DNA from: Anaerolineales bacterium
Lineage (GTDB): Bacteria > Chloroflexota > Anaerolineae > 4572-78 > J111
Assembly: GCA_020634855.1 (NCBI GenBank)
Contig: JACKAU010000006.1
Span: 248,001-312,000, forward strand
DNA: 64,000 bases
Reading direction: 5' to 3'
Made by a program: the position numbers and the translations under genes. Below the pieces are notes generated by a model. The model had not been told where the DNA came from and did not search any database. It worked only from the letters and a program-made list of their open reading frames with translations. Shown one piece after another: positions 19,223 through 26,795 of this stretch (the stretch's first letter is position 1; the number at the start of each line of letters is the position of its first letter).

Positions 19223-19376
19223 TAAATAACTCAAGTTACTCCCCATCAGACCTGACAGGTTTTAGAGATACTGTTCCGAGAAAAATCAGGGCAATTCGGG
19301 ACATTTAGCCTGTATAAGGCTCGTTTGAAAACCTGTCAGGTCTTGTTTGCGGCAAGGTGGCAACTGGGGTTAAATA
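19223..19376 (-). repeat. 154-bp MITE-like inverted-repeat element, copy 2
   Basis: Read on the minus strand this matches copy 1 (14151-14304): outer ends TTTAACCCCAGTTGCCACC and TAAATAACTCAAGTTACTCC. The inner pair is GACCTGACAGGTTTT and AAAACCTGTCAGGTC (19249-19342, 94 bp) instead of the GACCTTTAGGG variant. Both copies are exactly the same length although their interiors have diverged, and both follow closely on a stop codon. Confidence 0.75.
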
Positions 19377-19380
19377 AAAG

Positions 19381-19412
19381 AAGCGTACTGGGACATCCTG
19401 GTACGCTTTTTT
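19381..19412 (+). terminator. Rho-independent terminator of the ABC importer operon
   Basis: AAGCGTAC and GTACGCTT pair across a 12-nt loop and are followed by a run of T. It lies directly after MITE copy 2. The rest of the gap 19204-19638 holds copy 2 and the inverted repeat at 19553. Confidence 0.8.
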
Positions 19413-19552
19413 GGAACGTCTAGCCCTACCAGTTTTAAGAAGCTTTTAAGAAGTTTTTAGGAAGATTTCAAGAACTGCTTGATATTATTAACCCAAGCTG
19501 TTATCGCGACCGAAAAATGCCGAAAAGTCAATGTTTCCGAACTAAACGACGT

Positions 19553-19625
19553 GGGGAGTAGGGAATAAGGCGTAAGGAGTAACGCATTTCATCCCCTTAA
19601 TCCCTACTTCCTACTCCTTACTCCA
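19553..19625. repeat. Imperfect inverted repeat of GGGAGTAGGG type
   Basis: GGGGAGTAGGGAATAAGG and GTAAGGAGTAACG face CTTAATCCCTACTTCC and TACTCCTTACTCC. The right arm ends 14 nt before the ATG of the LuxR gene at 19639, so it could fold over the start region. Low-complexity repeats of this style recur at 28211 and 32153. Confidence 0.55.
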
Positions 19626-19638
19626 GGGTAATGACACT

Positions 19639-22404
19639 ATGAAACCATCTGAGCAACCCGGCTGGGTAGCTCAAACCAAACTCCAGCCGCCGCAACTGCG
19701 GCCTGATCTCATTCCTCGCCAACGATTACGGGACGCCCTAGCCGAAGCGGTCAAAGCGCATCGTCTCACGCTGGTCTCGGCGCCGGCCGGCTACGGCAAA
19801 ACCACCCTGCTGGCCGATTTTGCCATGACGCTGGTGGGAAACGGCCGTGCCAATTCGCTTACCCAAAATTTTCAACTGACCTGGCTGGCGCTTGACCCGG
19901 CCGATAACGACCCCGTCGGCTTTTTAAGCGCCCTCATCGCCGCCTTGCAGCGGCTCAATCCTAATTGTGGAACGGCCGCCCAAACCGTGCTGACCGGCCT
20001 GGCGAATCCGGCGGCAGATGTACGCCGGGTGATGGGCGTACTCATCAATGACATTCTGGCCGCGCTGCCGCAGCCTTTTCTCCTCATTCTAGACGATCTG
20101 CATACGCTGACCGACCCGGCCGTGTATCAGGGTCTGGATTACTTGCTGGAGCGGCTGCCGCCGCAGATGCGGGTGGTCATTGGCACCCGGCACGACCCGC
20201 CGCTGGCGCTGGCCCGGCTAAGAGCGCGGGGAGAACTGACCGAACTGCGCCTGGATGAACTGCGTTTTACCCTGGCGGAAACGACCACCCTGCTCAACGA
20301 ACGACTGCGGCTGAGTCTCTCGGCTGATGACCTGTTAACCCTGCACCAGCGAGCCGAAGGCTGGGCCGCCGGGCTGCGCTTATTTGCCGGTTCGCTGCAA
20401 CGCCTGCCCCCGTTCACCCAGCGCACGGCCTTTATCACCAGTCTGGCCCAAAGCCGGCGCTACATCTTCGACCTGCTGGCCGACGAGGTGCTGCAACAGC
20501 AACCACCGTCCGTTCAAACATTTTTACTGGAGACCTCGATCCTGTCCGAATTAACGCCGGACTTATGCCGGGCCGTCACCGGTCGCCCCGATACTGAGGC
20601 CATTTTGACCGATCTCTACCGGCGCAATCTCTTTCTCATAGCGGTTGAACTGGATGATGCGCCGGGGGATTACTCCCGTCAAAACGAAGTTGAAGCCCTA
20701 CTGATCGTCTCGCCAACGCCGGTTTATCGCTACCATGACCTTTTCGCCGAATGCTTACGGCAGCAGTTGGCCCACAAGATGTCGGATCGCCTGCCCGAAC
20801 TTCACCGCCGAGCGGCCGCGGCTCAGACGGTTCCGGGTCGGGCCATCCATCATTATCTGGCTGCCAAGTTGTGGGCTGAAGCCGCTCAACTCTTGGAGGA
20901 GGTGGGCGAACAACTGCTGCAACAGAACTGGTCGGCCTCGTTGTGGAACTGGATTTCTGCTCTGCCGGCGTCCGTACGGCAGTCCCGGCCTCGGCTGCTT
21001 TATTTTATGGGGGTTTGCGCCAGACAGCGGGGGGATTTGACCGAAGCGCAAACCCGATTAACCGAAGCCCGGCAGGGGTTTGAGGCGATGAATGATGAGG
21101 CCGGCTTGGGCGAAACCCTGATGGAACTGGCCAATGTCGCCAGTGGGCTGCACGATTACAACCTGCAACTGCCTTTGATTGAAGCGGCCCTGGCCCATCC
21201 TCTACCTCCCCATAGCCGCGTTCAGTTACTGATTCTGCAAGCCTGGCGCTTGGCCTATCAAGGCCGGTGGCAGCAGGCCGCCCCCAACGTAACCGAGGCC
21301 ATCCAACTGGCTTTGGCCTCGACCACACGCAGTGTGATGCAACCATTGGCCTTACAAATGCGGGCCGCGTTTACCCTGCTGCCAGACCAAACCGAACATC
21401 TGGAGCAGTACTGCTACGAGGTGCTGAGCCGATTTGGCGACGACGTTGGCCCGCTGCCGGCCGGCGCCCATTCGCTGCTGGGCTACATCCACGTTTTGCG
21501 AGGCCAAGCGGCGGCGGCGACCGAAGCCGCCCGGCGCGCTCTGGCTTTGAGCCGGCAGTTGGGTGGTTATGTTTATATTGAAAATGAGATTGACATTACC
21601 CTAACCTTTAGCGGCTGGCTGTGCGGCGATTTCCAGGCCGTTGAACAGCACCTGACGGCCGGCTGGCCCCGCATCGAACAAACCGGCGCGGCCCGCCCCT
21701 GGATGGCGCTCTACCGGTACTATCTGGCGCGCACCTACTGGCTTCAGGGCCGCCGGGCTGATATCCCCCCGATTCTGGCCCAGTTGGATCAATTTGCCGA
21801 TGAACAAAACTTGCCGGAAGCCAGGGCCGCTCGATTATGGCTGCGGGCGCTGGTCGAGCTGAGTGAGCAGCACTTCCCGGCCGCTGAACACACCCTGCGC
21901 CAGGCGTTGACTATTCAGCAGCAGTACCCCTTTATACCGGTTTACGGCGACGCGCGCGCCCTGCTGGCCGAATTATACCTGCATTGGAACCAGCCCCAGG
22001 CCGCGCTAGCCGAGTTCACGCCCCTGCTGGCCGAATGCGCCCAATGGCACCGGCCGGGCTTGATTCTGCGCCAGGGACCGCCGGTCGAGCCGCTCCTCCG
22101 GCTGGCCGTTGAACATCGCCGCCATGCTGATGTGGCCGAACCCCTGCTGCGACAGCTCGACCTGGCCGTGGCCCCCGACACACCTAGCCCCTTCCCGCTG
22201 CCTGAGAGCGACGAAACGCTGTCGGCTCGTGAAGTTGAAGTGCTACGTCTCCTGACCGCCGGAGCCAGTAACCAGGCCATCGCCGACACCCTGGTTCTCA
22301 GCATCCATACCGTCAAGCGTCACGTGGCTAATATCCTGACCAAACTCAACGTCGCCAGTCGAACCCAGGCGGCGGCCCGCGCTCGTGAATTGGGGATTGG
22401 GTAG
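19639..22404 (+). CDS. LuxR-family regulator of MalT type
   Basis: 921 residues. N-terminal STAND ATPase with Walker A SAPAGYGKTT (residues 47-56), Walker B-like PFLLILDDLHTL (about 150) and GEWAAGLRL-like sensor GWAAGLRLFAGSL. A TPR-like helical superhelix occupies about 400-850 (for example TEAQTRLTEARQGFEAMNDEAGLGETL). A C-terminal LuxR/GerE helix-turn-helix lies at about 860-921 (LSAREVEVLRLLTAGASNQAIADTL, HTVKRHVANIL). MalT-type regulators bind an inducer in the TPR region and oligomerise with ATP to activate transcription. The target is unknown; the next gene is a damaged cupin. Confidence 0.95.
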   Translation: MKPSEQPGWVAQTKLQPPQLRPDLIPRQRLRDALAEAVKAHRLTLVSAPAGYGKTTLLADFAMTLVGNGRANSLTQNFQLTWLALDPADNDPVGFLSALIAALQRLNPNCGTAAQTVLTGLANPAADVRRVMGVLINDILAALPQPFLLILDDLHTLTDPAVYQGLDYLLERLPPQMRVVIGTRHDPPLALARLRARGELTELRLDELRFTLAETTTLLNERLRLSLSADDLLTLHQRAEGWAAGLRLFAGSLQRLPPFTQRTAFITSLAQSRRYIFDLLADEVLQQQPPSVQTFLLETSILSELTPDLCRAVTGRPDTEAILTDLYRRNLFLIAVELDDAPGDYSRQNEVEALLIVSPTPVYRYHDLFAECLRQQLAHKMSDRLPELHRRAAAAQTVPGRAIHHYLAAKLWAEAAQLLEEVGEQLLQQNWSASLWNWISALPASVRQSRPRLLYFMGVCARQRGDLTEAQTRLTEARQGFEAMNDEAGLGETLMELANVASGLHDYNLQLPLIEAALAHPLPPHSRVQLLILQAWRLAYQGRWQQAAPNVTEAIQLALASTTRSVMQPLALQMRAAFTLLPDQTEHLEQYCYEVLSRFGDDVGPLPAGAHSLLGYIHVLRGQAAAATEAARRALALSRQLGGYVYIENEIDITLTFSGWLCGDFQAVEQHLTAGWPRIEQTGAARPWMALYRYYLARTYWLQGRRADIPPILAQLDQFADEQNLPEARAARLWLRALVELSEQHFPAAEHTLRQALTIQQQYPFIPVYGDARALLAELYLHWNQPQAALAEFTPLLAECAQWHRPGLILRQGPPVEPLLRLAVEHRRHADVAEPLLRQLDLAVAPDTPSPFPLPESDETLSAREVEVLRLLTAGASNQAIADTLVLSIHTVKRHVANILTKLNVASRTQAAARARELGIG

Positions 22405-22595
22405 ATGGTTGGATGATTAGTTGGCTGGTTTTTGGGGACGAGCCATTTCCTTTTTCAGCTAATAATCCTCCCATTTGGCGGTAATGGCTCTTTAGAGCGA
22501 TGAGTTGTACGCCTTTTACCGATAGAATAGCCGTAATGTTATCAACGACGGGCGTTAGCAAGCCCGGCTATTTCATCGAGAAAGGAACATAACCG

Positions 22596-23091
22596 ATGCA
22601 AGCGTTACAAGAAAAAACCCAGACCATTGTTTATCTGCCCGGCGAGGGCAAATCCGTGACCGTCGCTGGTGAGGTGGTGACCTTCAAAGCCGTCAGCGCC
22701 GATACCAACGGCGCATGGACCTTATTGGAGTTTCACGTCCCGCCCCACTTTGCCGGGCCGCCGCTACACTGGCAGCCAGGAGATCGAAGCCTTTTATATT
22801 TTGTCCGGCACGGTTACGATGCAGTTTGAGGAGCGCGATCAAAGCGCCGGCCGGGGTGGTGCCCTGGTCCCGCCGGGCGTGGTGCATACGTTTTCCAACC
22901 AGGAAGATGTCCCGTCCACCTTTTGCCGGGCCTTTCTATCGCCCGGCGGCTTTGAGGATTCATTGAGGCCTTGGGGGAAACCATGTCGCCAGGAAACCAC
23001 CTGGCTAGAGGCCGATATGAGCAAGCCGGCCGCGCTCAATACCAAGTACGGCATCTGCATACCTTCGGCCCGGTCAGGAAGATGTCCCTAA
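22596..23091 (+). pseudogene. Cupin-domain protein, frameshifted
   Basis: Begins ATG 22596 after AGAAAGGA (MQALQEKTQT...) and reads through the first cupin strands (LLEFHVPPHFAGPPLHW). At about 22770 the cupin sequence switches to another frame (QEIEAFYILSGTVTMQFEERD..., GGALVPPGVVHTFSNQED) that ends at 23091. One extra or two missing bases near 22768-22778 would restore a normal ~165-aa small-molecule-binding cupin. The C-terminal end (KYGICIPSARSGRCP) also looks shifted. Either a pseudogene or a sequencing error. Confidence 0.8.
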
Positions 23092-23287
23092 CGACAATTC
23101 TTTTGTAGGTTGGGTCGCCCGGGTCAATCCGATGAAGGTTGCATCCAAAGTGTTGGGTTTCGCCGCGAGAAACCACGAAATCTCCGGCCGATGAAACCCA
23201 ACGTCAGCTCAATGTAAGGATGGCATCTATCCCCTCACCCCCAACCTACGCCTATCACTGAAATTTGGAATTTGGTCAAAAATTTGC

Positions 23288-23316
23288 TTGACAACGGGGT
23301 GCATTTGTAGTACAAT
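23288..23316 (+). promoter_or_regulatory. Strong sigma-70-type promoter for the orphan RNA gene
   Basis: TTGACA (23288-23293), a 17-bp spacer and TACAAT (23311-23316): the best consensus promoter I see in the window. No open reading frame follows it. Confidence 0.8.
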
Positions 23317-23321
23317 AGTAC

Positions 23322-23613
23322 TCAAGAGGGTCCCAAGGAATTCGGACGTACCCTGAGATAAGTAGCGAAAAGTAAACAGCTTGAGGCAGGCGGGGCGAAC
23401 TGGTAAAACAGATTAAACCGTGAGTTGGTGAAAAGGGTTATACCGGAAAGCCAACAATTGGCTGGTAATAGAACTACCGGTTGAAAGTCAAGAGGATGTC
23501 TTTTTCAAAGCAATTTGGAAGCAAGTAGCTACTGAACTCCAGGAAGCGAAAGGTTACTCGGGGCTCTCTTGTTTTAAACCAAAAAAGCCCAGGCTAAAAG
23601 CCTGGGCTTTTTG
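23322..23613 (+). ncRNA. Unidentified ~290-nt structured RNA
   Basis: The transcript predicted from the promoter at 23288 runs without a credible reading frame to the terminator at 23581-23613. The ends can pair over a distance: CAAGAG near 23323 with CTCTTG near 23566. Local helices include GGGT...ACCC with GTCC...GGAC (23328-23354), GCCAACAATTGGC (about 23442-23454) and ACCGG...CCGGT around it, and CTCAAG with CTTGAG (about 23320/23380). The purine-rich GNRA-like and A-rich loops (GCGAAAAG, GTGAAAAG, GCGAAAGG) look like a folded RNA. I do not see the tmRNA tag or TΨC arm, the RNase P GAGGAAAGUCC core, or the SRP GGAAGNAGC motif. Size and closing stem leave 6S RNA as a remote option. Confidence 0.7.
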
Positions 23614-23614
23614 T
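23580..23614. terminator. Bidirectional Rho-independent terminator
   Basis: AAAAAAGCCCAGGC, loop TAAAA, GCCTGGGCTTTTT. U-runs are available on both strands, so it ends the orphan RNA from the left and hpt from the right. Confidence 0.9.
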
Positions 23615-23627
23615 ATTTCCGTCTAAA

Positions 23628-24194
23628 CTAATCCTGCTTCAACTGATCCGGATCAAACCTGACCAGGTAGGGCAAATTACGGTACCGCTCGTCATGGTCC
23701 AGCCCGTAGCCAACCACATAATAGTCAGGCATATCAAAGCCAACGTAATCCAATTCAATATCGATAATCCGGCGGCGCGACCGGTTGAGCAGCGTGCATA
23801 CCCGGCAACTGGCCGGTTCCCGCAGCCGCAGCGTGTGCATAATAAAGCGAGTGGTAAACCCCGTGTCAATAATATCTTCCACAAACAGAACGTGACGACC
23901 GGCAATCGCCACATCCAAATCTTTAGTCAGGCGGACCACGCCGTGCGTCTGTTCGCTAGGGCCATAGCGCGACAGCGCCAGAAAATCGACGGTGACCGGA
24001 ATGGTCATCGCCCGCATCAAATCGGCCATAAAGATAAAGACCCCGGTCAGCACGCCAATTAAGATCAAATCCTGACCGGCGTAGTCCCGGCTGATCTCCG
24101 CGCCCAGTTCAGCTACACGCCGCCGAATCTCGTCTTCGGTTAGAAAGATGGGTCCTATGTCACCCGGCCAGTCGGCCGAGGGTAGATCGGTCAC
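23628..24194 (-). CDS. hpt: Hypoxanthine phosphoribosyltransferase
   Basis: 188 residues from GTG 24194, with AGGAGG 7 nt upstream. Converts hypoxanthine or guanine plus PRPP to IMP or GMP (purine salvage, cytosol). The PRPP-binding motif is VLFVEDIIDTG (about residues 102-113). LIGVLTGVFIFMADLMRAM and VDFLALSRYG are typical of bacterial Hpt, and DYYVVGYGLDHDERYRNLPYL near the C-terminus is the conserved Mg/purine-binding end. Length is normal. Often next to tilS/ftsH in other phyla; here it stands with a small nuclease-fold gene. Confidence 0.95.
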   Translation of the reverse strand: MTDLPSADWPGDIGPIFLTEDEIRRRVAELGAEISRDYAGQDLILIGVLTGVFIFMADLMRAMTIPVTVDFLALSRYGPSEQTHGVVRLTKDLDVAIAGRHVLFVEDIIDTGFTTRFIMHTLRLREPASCRVCTLLNRSRRRIIDIELDYVGFDMPDYYVVGYGLDHDERYRNLPYLVRFDPDQLKQD

Positions 24195-24214
24195 AGTGGG
24201 CCTCCTTGAAACTA

Positions 24215-24277
24215 CCCCTCACCCCGTCGCTAACGCGACTCCCCTCTCCCTGAGGGAGAGGGTTTGACGGGTGAGGG
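24215..24277. repeat. REP-like palindrome upstream of hpt
   Basis: CCCTCACCCCGTC faces GACGGGTGAGGG, and inside it CCCTCTCCCT faces AGGGAGAGGG. A classic dispersed extragenic palindrome, between 24291-24695 and hpt. Confidence 0.75.
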
Positions 24278-24290
24278 TGAATTACGATTT

Positions 24291-24695
24291 TCATTTACCT
24301 GCGCCATTGCCGGAGCTACCCCGTAAATCTACCTGGCCCACCAGCCCATCATCAGCGTCTAAGCCGTATTTATGCATCATCATCTCAAAATCAGATCGAT
24401 TCAGAAGCTTGATATTGATGTCAGGATACAACTCCTGCAACTGACGAATTTTACGATGTTTCTTGGTGATCAACCGTTGAGACATCGTCGTTAGCTCGAT
24501 GTAGAGGTCTTGCTCAGGTAGGTAAAAATCGGGGCTAAAGGCTTCCAGCAGGTTTCCTTCGTCGTCCCAGCGGAGCGGGAAGGTGCGAGGTTCATATTCC
24601 CAGGGGATTTGGTAAAAGTCGAGGATACGAGCGAACTGCTCTTCACTGGGGTGGACAAAGGGTACTGCTGCGGGAGAATGGTCGTTATCACTCAT
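24291..24695 (-). CDS. Small PD-(D/E)XK nuclease-like hypothetical protein
   Basis: 134 residues from ATG 24695 (RBS AAAGGAG). Not a named family that I recognise. The order EEQFARILDFYQIPWEYEP, then FSPDFYLPEQDLYIELT, then KKHRKIRQLQELYP matches the restriction-endonuclease-like fold: an N-terminal Glu helix, Asp and E-x-T on the core hairpin (here Asp of PDF and Glu of IELT) and a Lys-rich helix. The missing core Lys is replaced by Thr, so catalysis is uncertain. It may be a nucleic-acid-binding or repair protein. Codirectional with hpt and the kinase-like gene upstream. Confidence 0.6.
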   Translation of the reverse strand: MSDNDHSPAAVPFVHPSEEQFARILDFYQIPWEYEPRTFPLRWDDEGNLLEAFSPDFYLPEQDLYIELTTMSQRLITKKHRKIRQLQELYPDINIKLLNRSDFEMMMHKYGLDADDGLVGQVDLRGSSGNGAGK

Positions 24696-24772
24696 AAATG
24701 AGTCTCCTTTCGTCCGTTCGATAAGCCTGTCTGCCGACAGCCGACTAAGGCTAGATGGACTGGGAGCCAGCC

Positions 24773-25339
24773 TTAGCCACTGCTGAGGTCCTGATAAGCC
24801 TGAACCACCAAATCGACCGCCTGAGAGAAACCTAGCAGGCCGGTGTTGAGGATGAGGTGGTACAAACTCGGATCGTCTAGCACCACATCATAGCTTTGGA
24901 TAATATAGCGGGCACGCGCTTCCATGCTCTTTTCGATGATGGCTTCCGCCGCGGCCATCGGCAGATGCCGGGTCTCTTGTAGCCGGGCAACCCGCTGGTC
25001 GAAGGGGGCCACCACACGCACATGGAGAACGTCGGGACAATCCCGCAAGACCATCTGCCCGCCTCGCCCCACGATAACCACCTCGCCTGCGGCGGCCAAA
25101 GTCCGTATGATCTGCTGGACCTGGTCGTGATACGCCTGCCAGGCTTCGGCTGATGGTTTTAGGCCAAAAATACCCAGTTCATCAAGCTCCGCCAGGGCCA
25201 CGTCAGGCACCTTGGCCCCGACCGCCGCCTGATTGATCAATTCGCGGCCAACATGCCGCCAACCGAGACGCTGCGCAACTTGTGCGGCCAGCGCATCACC
25301 TTGACTGCTCATTTGCCGAGAAATGGTAATCGCGCCCAT
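24773..25339 (-). CDS. Cytidylate-kinase-like family protein
   Basis: 188 residues from ATG 25339 (RBS GGAAAGAG; a GTG two codons earlier is also possible). P-loop kinase-like fold: MGAITISRQMSSQGDALAAQVAQRLGW begins the family, but the Walker A GxxGxGK/T is altered to SRQMSSQGD as in the Cytidylate_kin_2 group. VVIVGRGGQMVLRDCPDVLHVRVVAPFDQRVARL is the conserved core. The true substrate of this group is not established. Located between plsC and the hpt cluster. Confidence 0.85.
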   Translation of the reverse strand: MGAITISRQMSSQGDALAAQVAQRLGWRHVGRELINQAAVGAKVPDVALAELDELGIFGLKPSAEAWQAYHDQVQQIIRTLAAAGEVVIVGRGGQMVLRDCPDVLHVRVVAPFDQRVARLQETRHLPMAAAEAIIEKSMEARARYIIQSYDVVLDDPSLYHLILNTGLLGFSQAVDLVVQAYQDLSSG

Positions 25340-25491
25340 CTTCACTCTTTCCGGCGGCTCAAGCCACCCTTGGCCTGACGTTTTGTTTCTTACTTACTTT
25401 CAATTATACATAAACAGCGAAAATATCACCAAATGTGAAGCGGGGAGAGGCGCCGTGGAGAGACTTCAGATTCACGTTCTACGTTCCTACG

Positions 25492-26193
25492 TCATTCATA
25501 GACGCCGCGATTCTCCGGCGGCAGCATGGCGGCGATGCGCTGCATAATTAGTGTGGTCAATTCTCGCATGGTTTGGTATTCGTACGGCGGAGGGCCGGCT
25601 AACTGCACTAAATCGATAGGCTGATCGATCTGCACGGTAACTTTGGTGCGCTTGAGGCCAACTTTGACCGCCTGAGACCCCATCACGGCCGCCGGGATGA
25701 CCGGTACGTTGTGCTCTAGCGCCAGCTTGACCGTGCCAATTTTACCTTTACCTAACCGCGCTTTATTTTTACTGCGGGTTCCTTCGGGAAACATGCACAA
25801 CAACTGGCCTGCTTCCAGCACTTTGCTGGCGTGACGTAAAGCCCACTCGTCTCGCTGCCCGCGCTCGACCGGAAAGGTGCCGTACATGCGGATGATCCAG
25901 GCGATGATAGGATTTTTGTACAACTCCTTTTTAGCCATAAAGAAGAGCTGGCGGTGAGGGATACCTACCCCAATAACCAGCGGATCAGCGTTACCAATGT
26001 GGTTAGGCGTCAGGATGCAAGGTCCAGTCGCCGGAATATGCTCGACGCCGGTCGTCTCCAGCGCCACAAAGGCGGGCAGAATCGCCCGGATCAGCAGTTC
26101 GATCCCTCTGGCTTGCACCGTTCGATGCAGCGGCCAGGTTAATTGGTCTCGCCAATCGAGGGGTTGGTTAGGGGTAGAGAGAGTATCTGTCAT
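25492..26193 (-). CDS. plsC: 1-acyl-sn-glycerol-3-phosphate acyltransferase (PlsC family)
   Basis: 233 residues from ATG 26193. Transfers an acyl chain to lysophosphatidate in phospholipid synthesis at the membrane. The catalytic H-x4-D motif is TPNHIGNADPLVIG, followed by the glycerophosphate-binding FPEGTRSKNKARLGKGKIG and VIPAAVMG. Length is normal. The gap 25340-25491 shows no clear signal. Confidence 0.93.
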   Translation of the reverse strand: MTDTLSTPNQPLDWRDQLTWPLHRTVQARGIELLIRAILPAFVALETTGVEHIPATGPCILTPNHIGNADPLVIGVGIPHRQLFFMAKKELYKNPIIAWIIRMYGTFPVERGQRDEWALRHASKVLEAGQLLCMFPEGTRSKNKARLGKGKIGTVKLALEHNVPVIPAAVMGSQAVKVGLKRTKVTVQIDQPIDLVQLAGPPPYEYQTMRELTTLIMQRIAAMLPPENRGVYE

Positions 26194-26330
26194 AAGAAAC
26201 AATCTTTAGTAAAGGATTGAAGAATAAATAACTTGCCCATTCTGGCAGGAGATTAGAGATTAGGTGATTAGGGATTTCCTTAGAAATCTACCCATCTCCC
26301 TATCTCCTTAGTATTGTGTTGGTTTGTATC

Positions 26331-26795
26331 TTAACCCGGTGTTTCCAAAGCCGCCAGCACCTGTTCGCTGTGCGTTTTGGGTTTGACCTTACGGAAGATG
26401 CGCTCGATATGACCGGTCGGGTCGATGATAAAGGTGCTGCGTTCCACGCCCCAAAACTTCTTTCCGTACAGCGACTTTTGGACCCAAACGCCGTATTTTT
26501 CCGCTACTTCATGAGCCTCATCGGCCAGCAGAATAAATGGCAAATTTTCTTTGGCTTTGAACTGGGCCTGGCGCTTAACCGAGTCAGGACTAACACCGAT
26601 CACCACCACATCGGCGGCTTGATATTTGGCGAAGTCATCACGGACTCCCCGAGCCTGATCCGTTCAGCCACCGGTCATGGCTTTGGGGAAGAAGTACAAC
26701 ACGACTTGTTTACCTTGAAAATCCGAGAGCTTAGTGGGCCGGCCCTCATCATCCAGTAGTTCGAAGTCGGGTGCTTGATCTTTCTCGTTCAACAT
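26331..26795 (-). CDS. Selenocysteine-containing peroxiredoxin (Bcp/PrxQ-like)
   Basis: 154 residues from ATG 26795 (MLNEKDQAPD, RBS AGGAG), read through an in-frame TGA at 26666-26664. It reduces peroxides in the cytosol. N-terminal DFELLDDEGRPTKLSDFQGKQVVLYFFPKAMTGG, then the TGA (codon 44), then TDQARGVRDDF. In Bcp proteins the same position reads PGCT with the peroxidatic Cys, so TGA replaces exactly the catalytic residue. The sequence continues uninterrupted in the same frame to the normal C-terminus (KFWGVERSTFIIDPTGHI...). No other Cys is present, and the usual resolving-Cys position (+5) is Arg. The start overlaps the preceding membrane-protein gene by 47 bp. Confidence 0.88.
26640..26663 (-). 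promoter_or_regulatory. Candidate bacterial SECIS element
   Basis: Immediately after the TGA codon the minus strand reads ACGGA, 14 nt, TCCGT: a perfect 5-bp stem. Inside it CTC-GGG-GAG can form a small apical hairpin with exposed G residues 14-17 nt from the TGA. Bacterial SECIS elements occupy this position and show a loop G, so this fits SelB recognition. Confidence 0.65.

Noticed and set aside
23322..23613. tmRNA, RNase P RNA or SRP RNA
   Set aside because: No tag or tRNA-like end, no GAGGAAAGUCC core and no GGAAGNAGC SRP loop.
24215..24277. Palindrome upstream of hpt as a purine riboswitch
   Set aside because: The sequence is a C/G-rich extragenic palindrome without purine-aptamer core residues.
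26331..26795. Peroxiredoxin as a pseudogene with a nonsense mutation
   Set aside because: The only disruption is TGA exactly at the catalytic position, the frame and all motifs are intact on both sides, and a stem-loop follows immediately.
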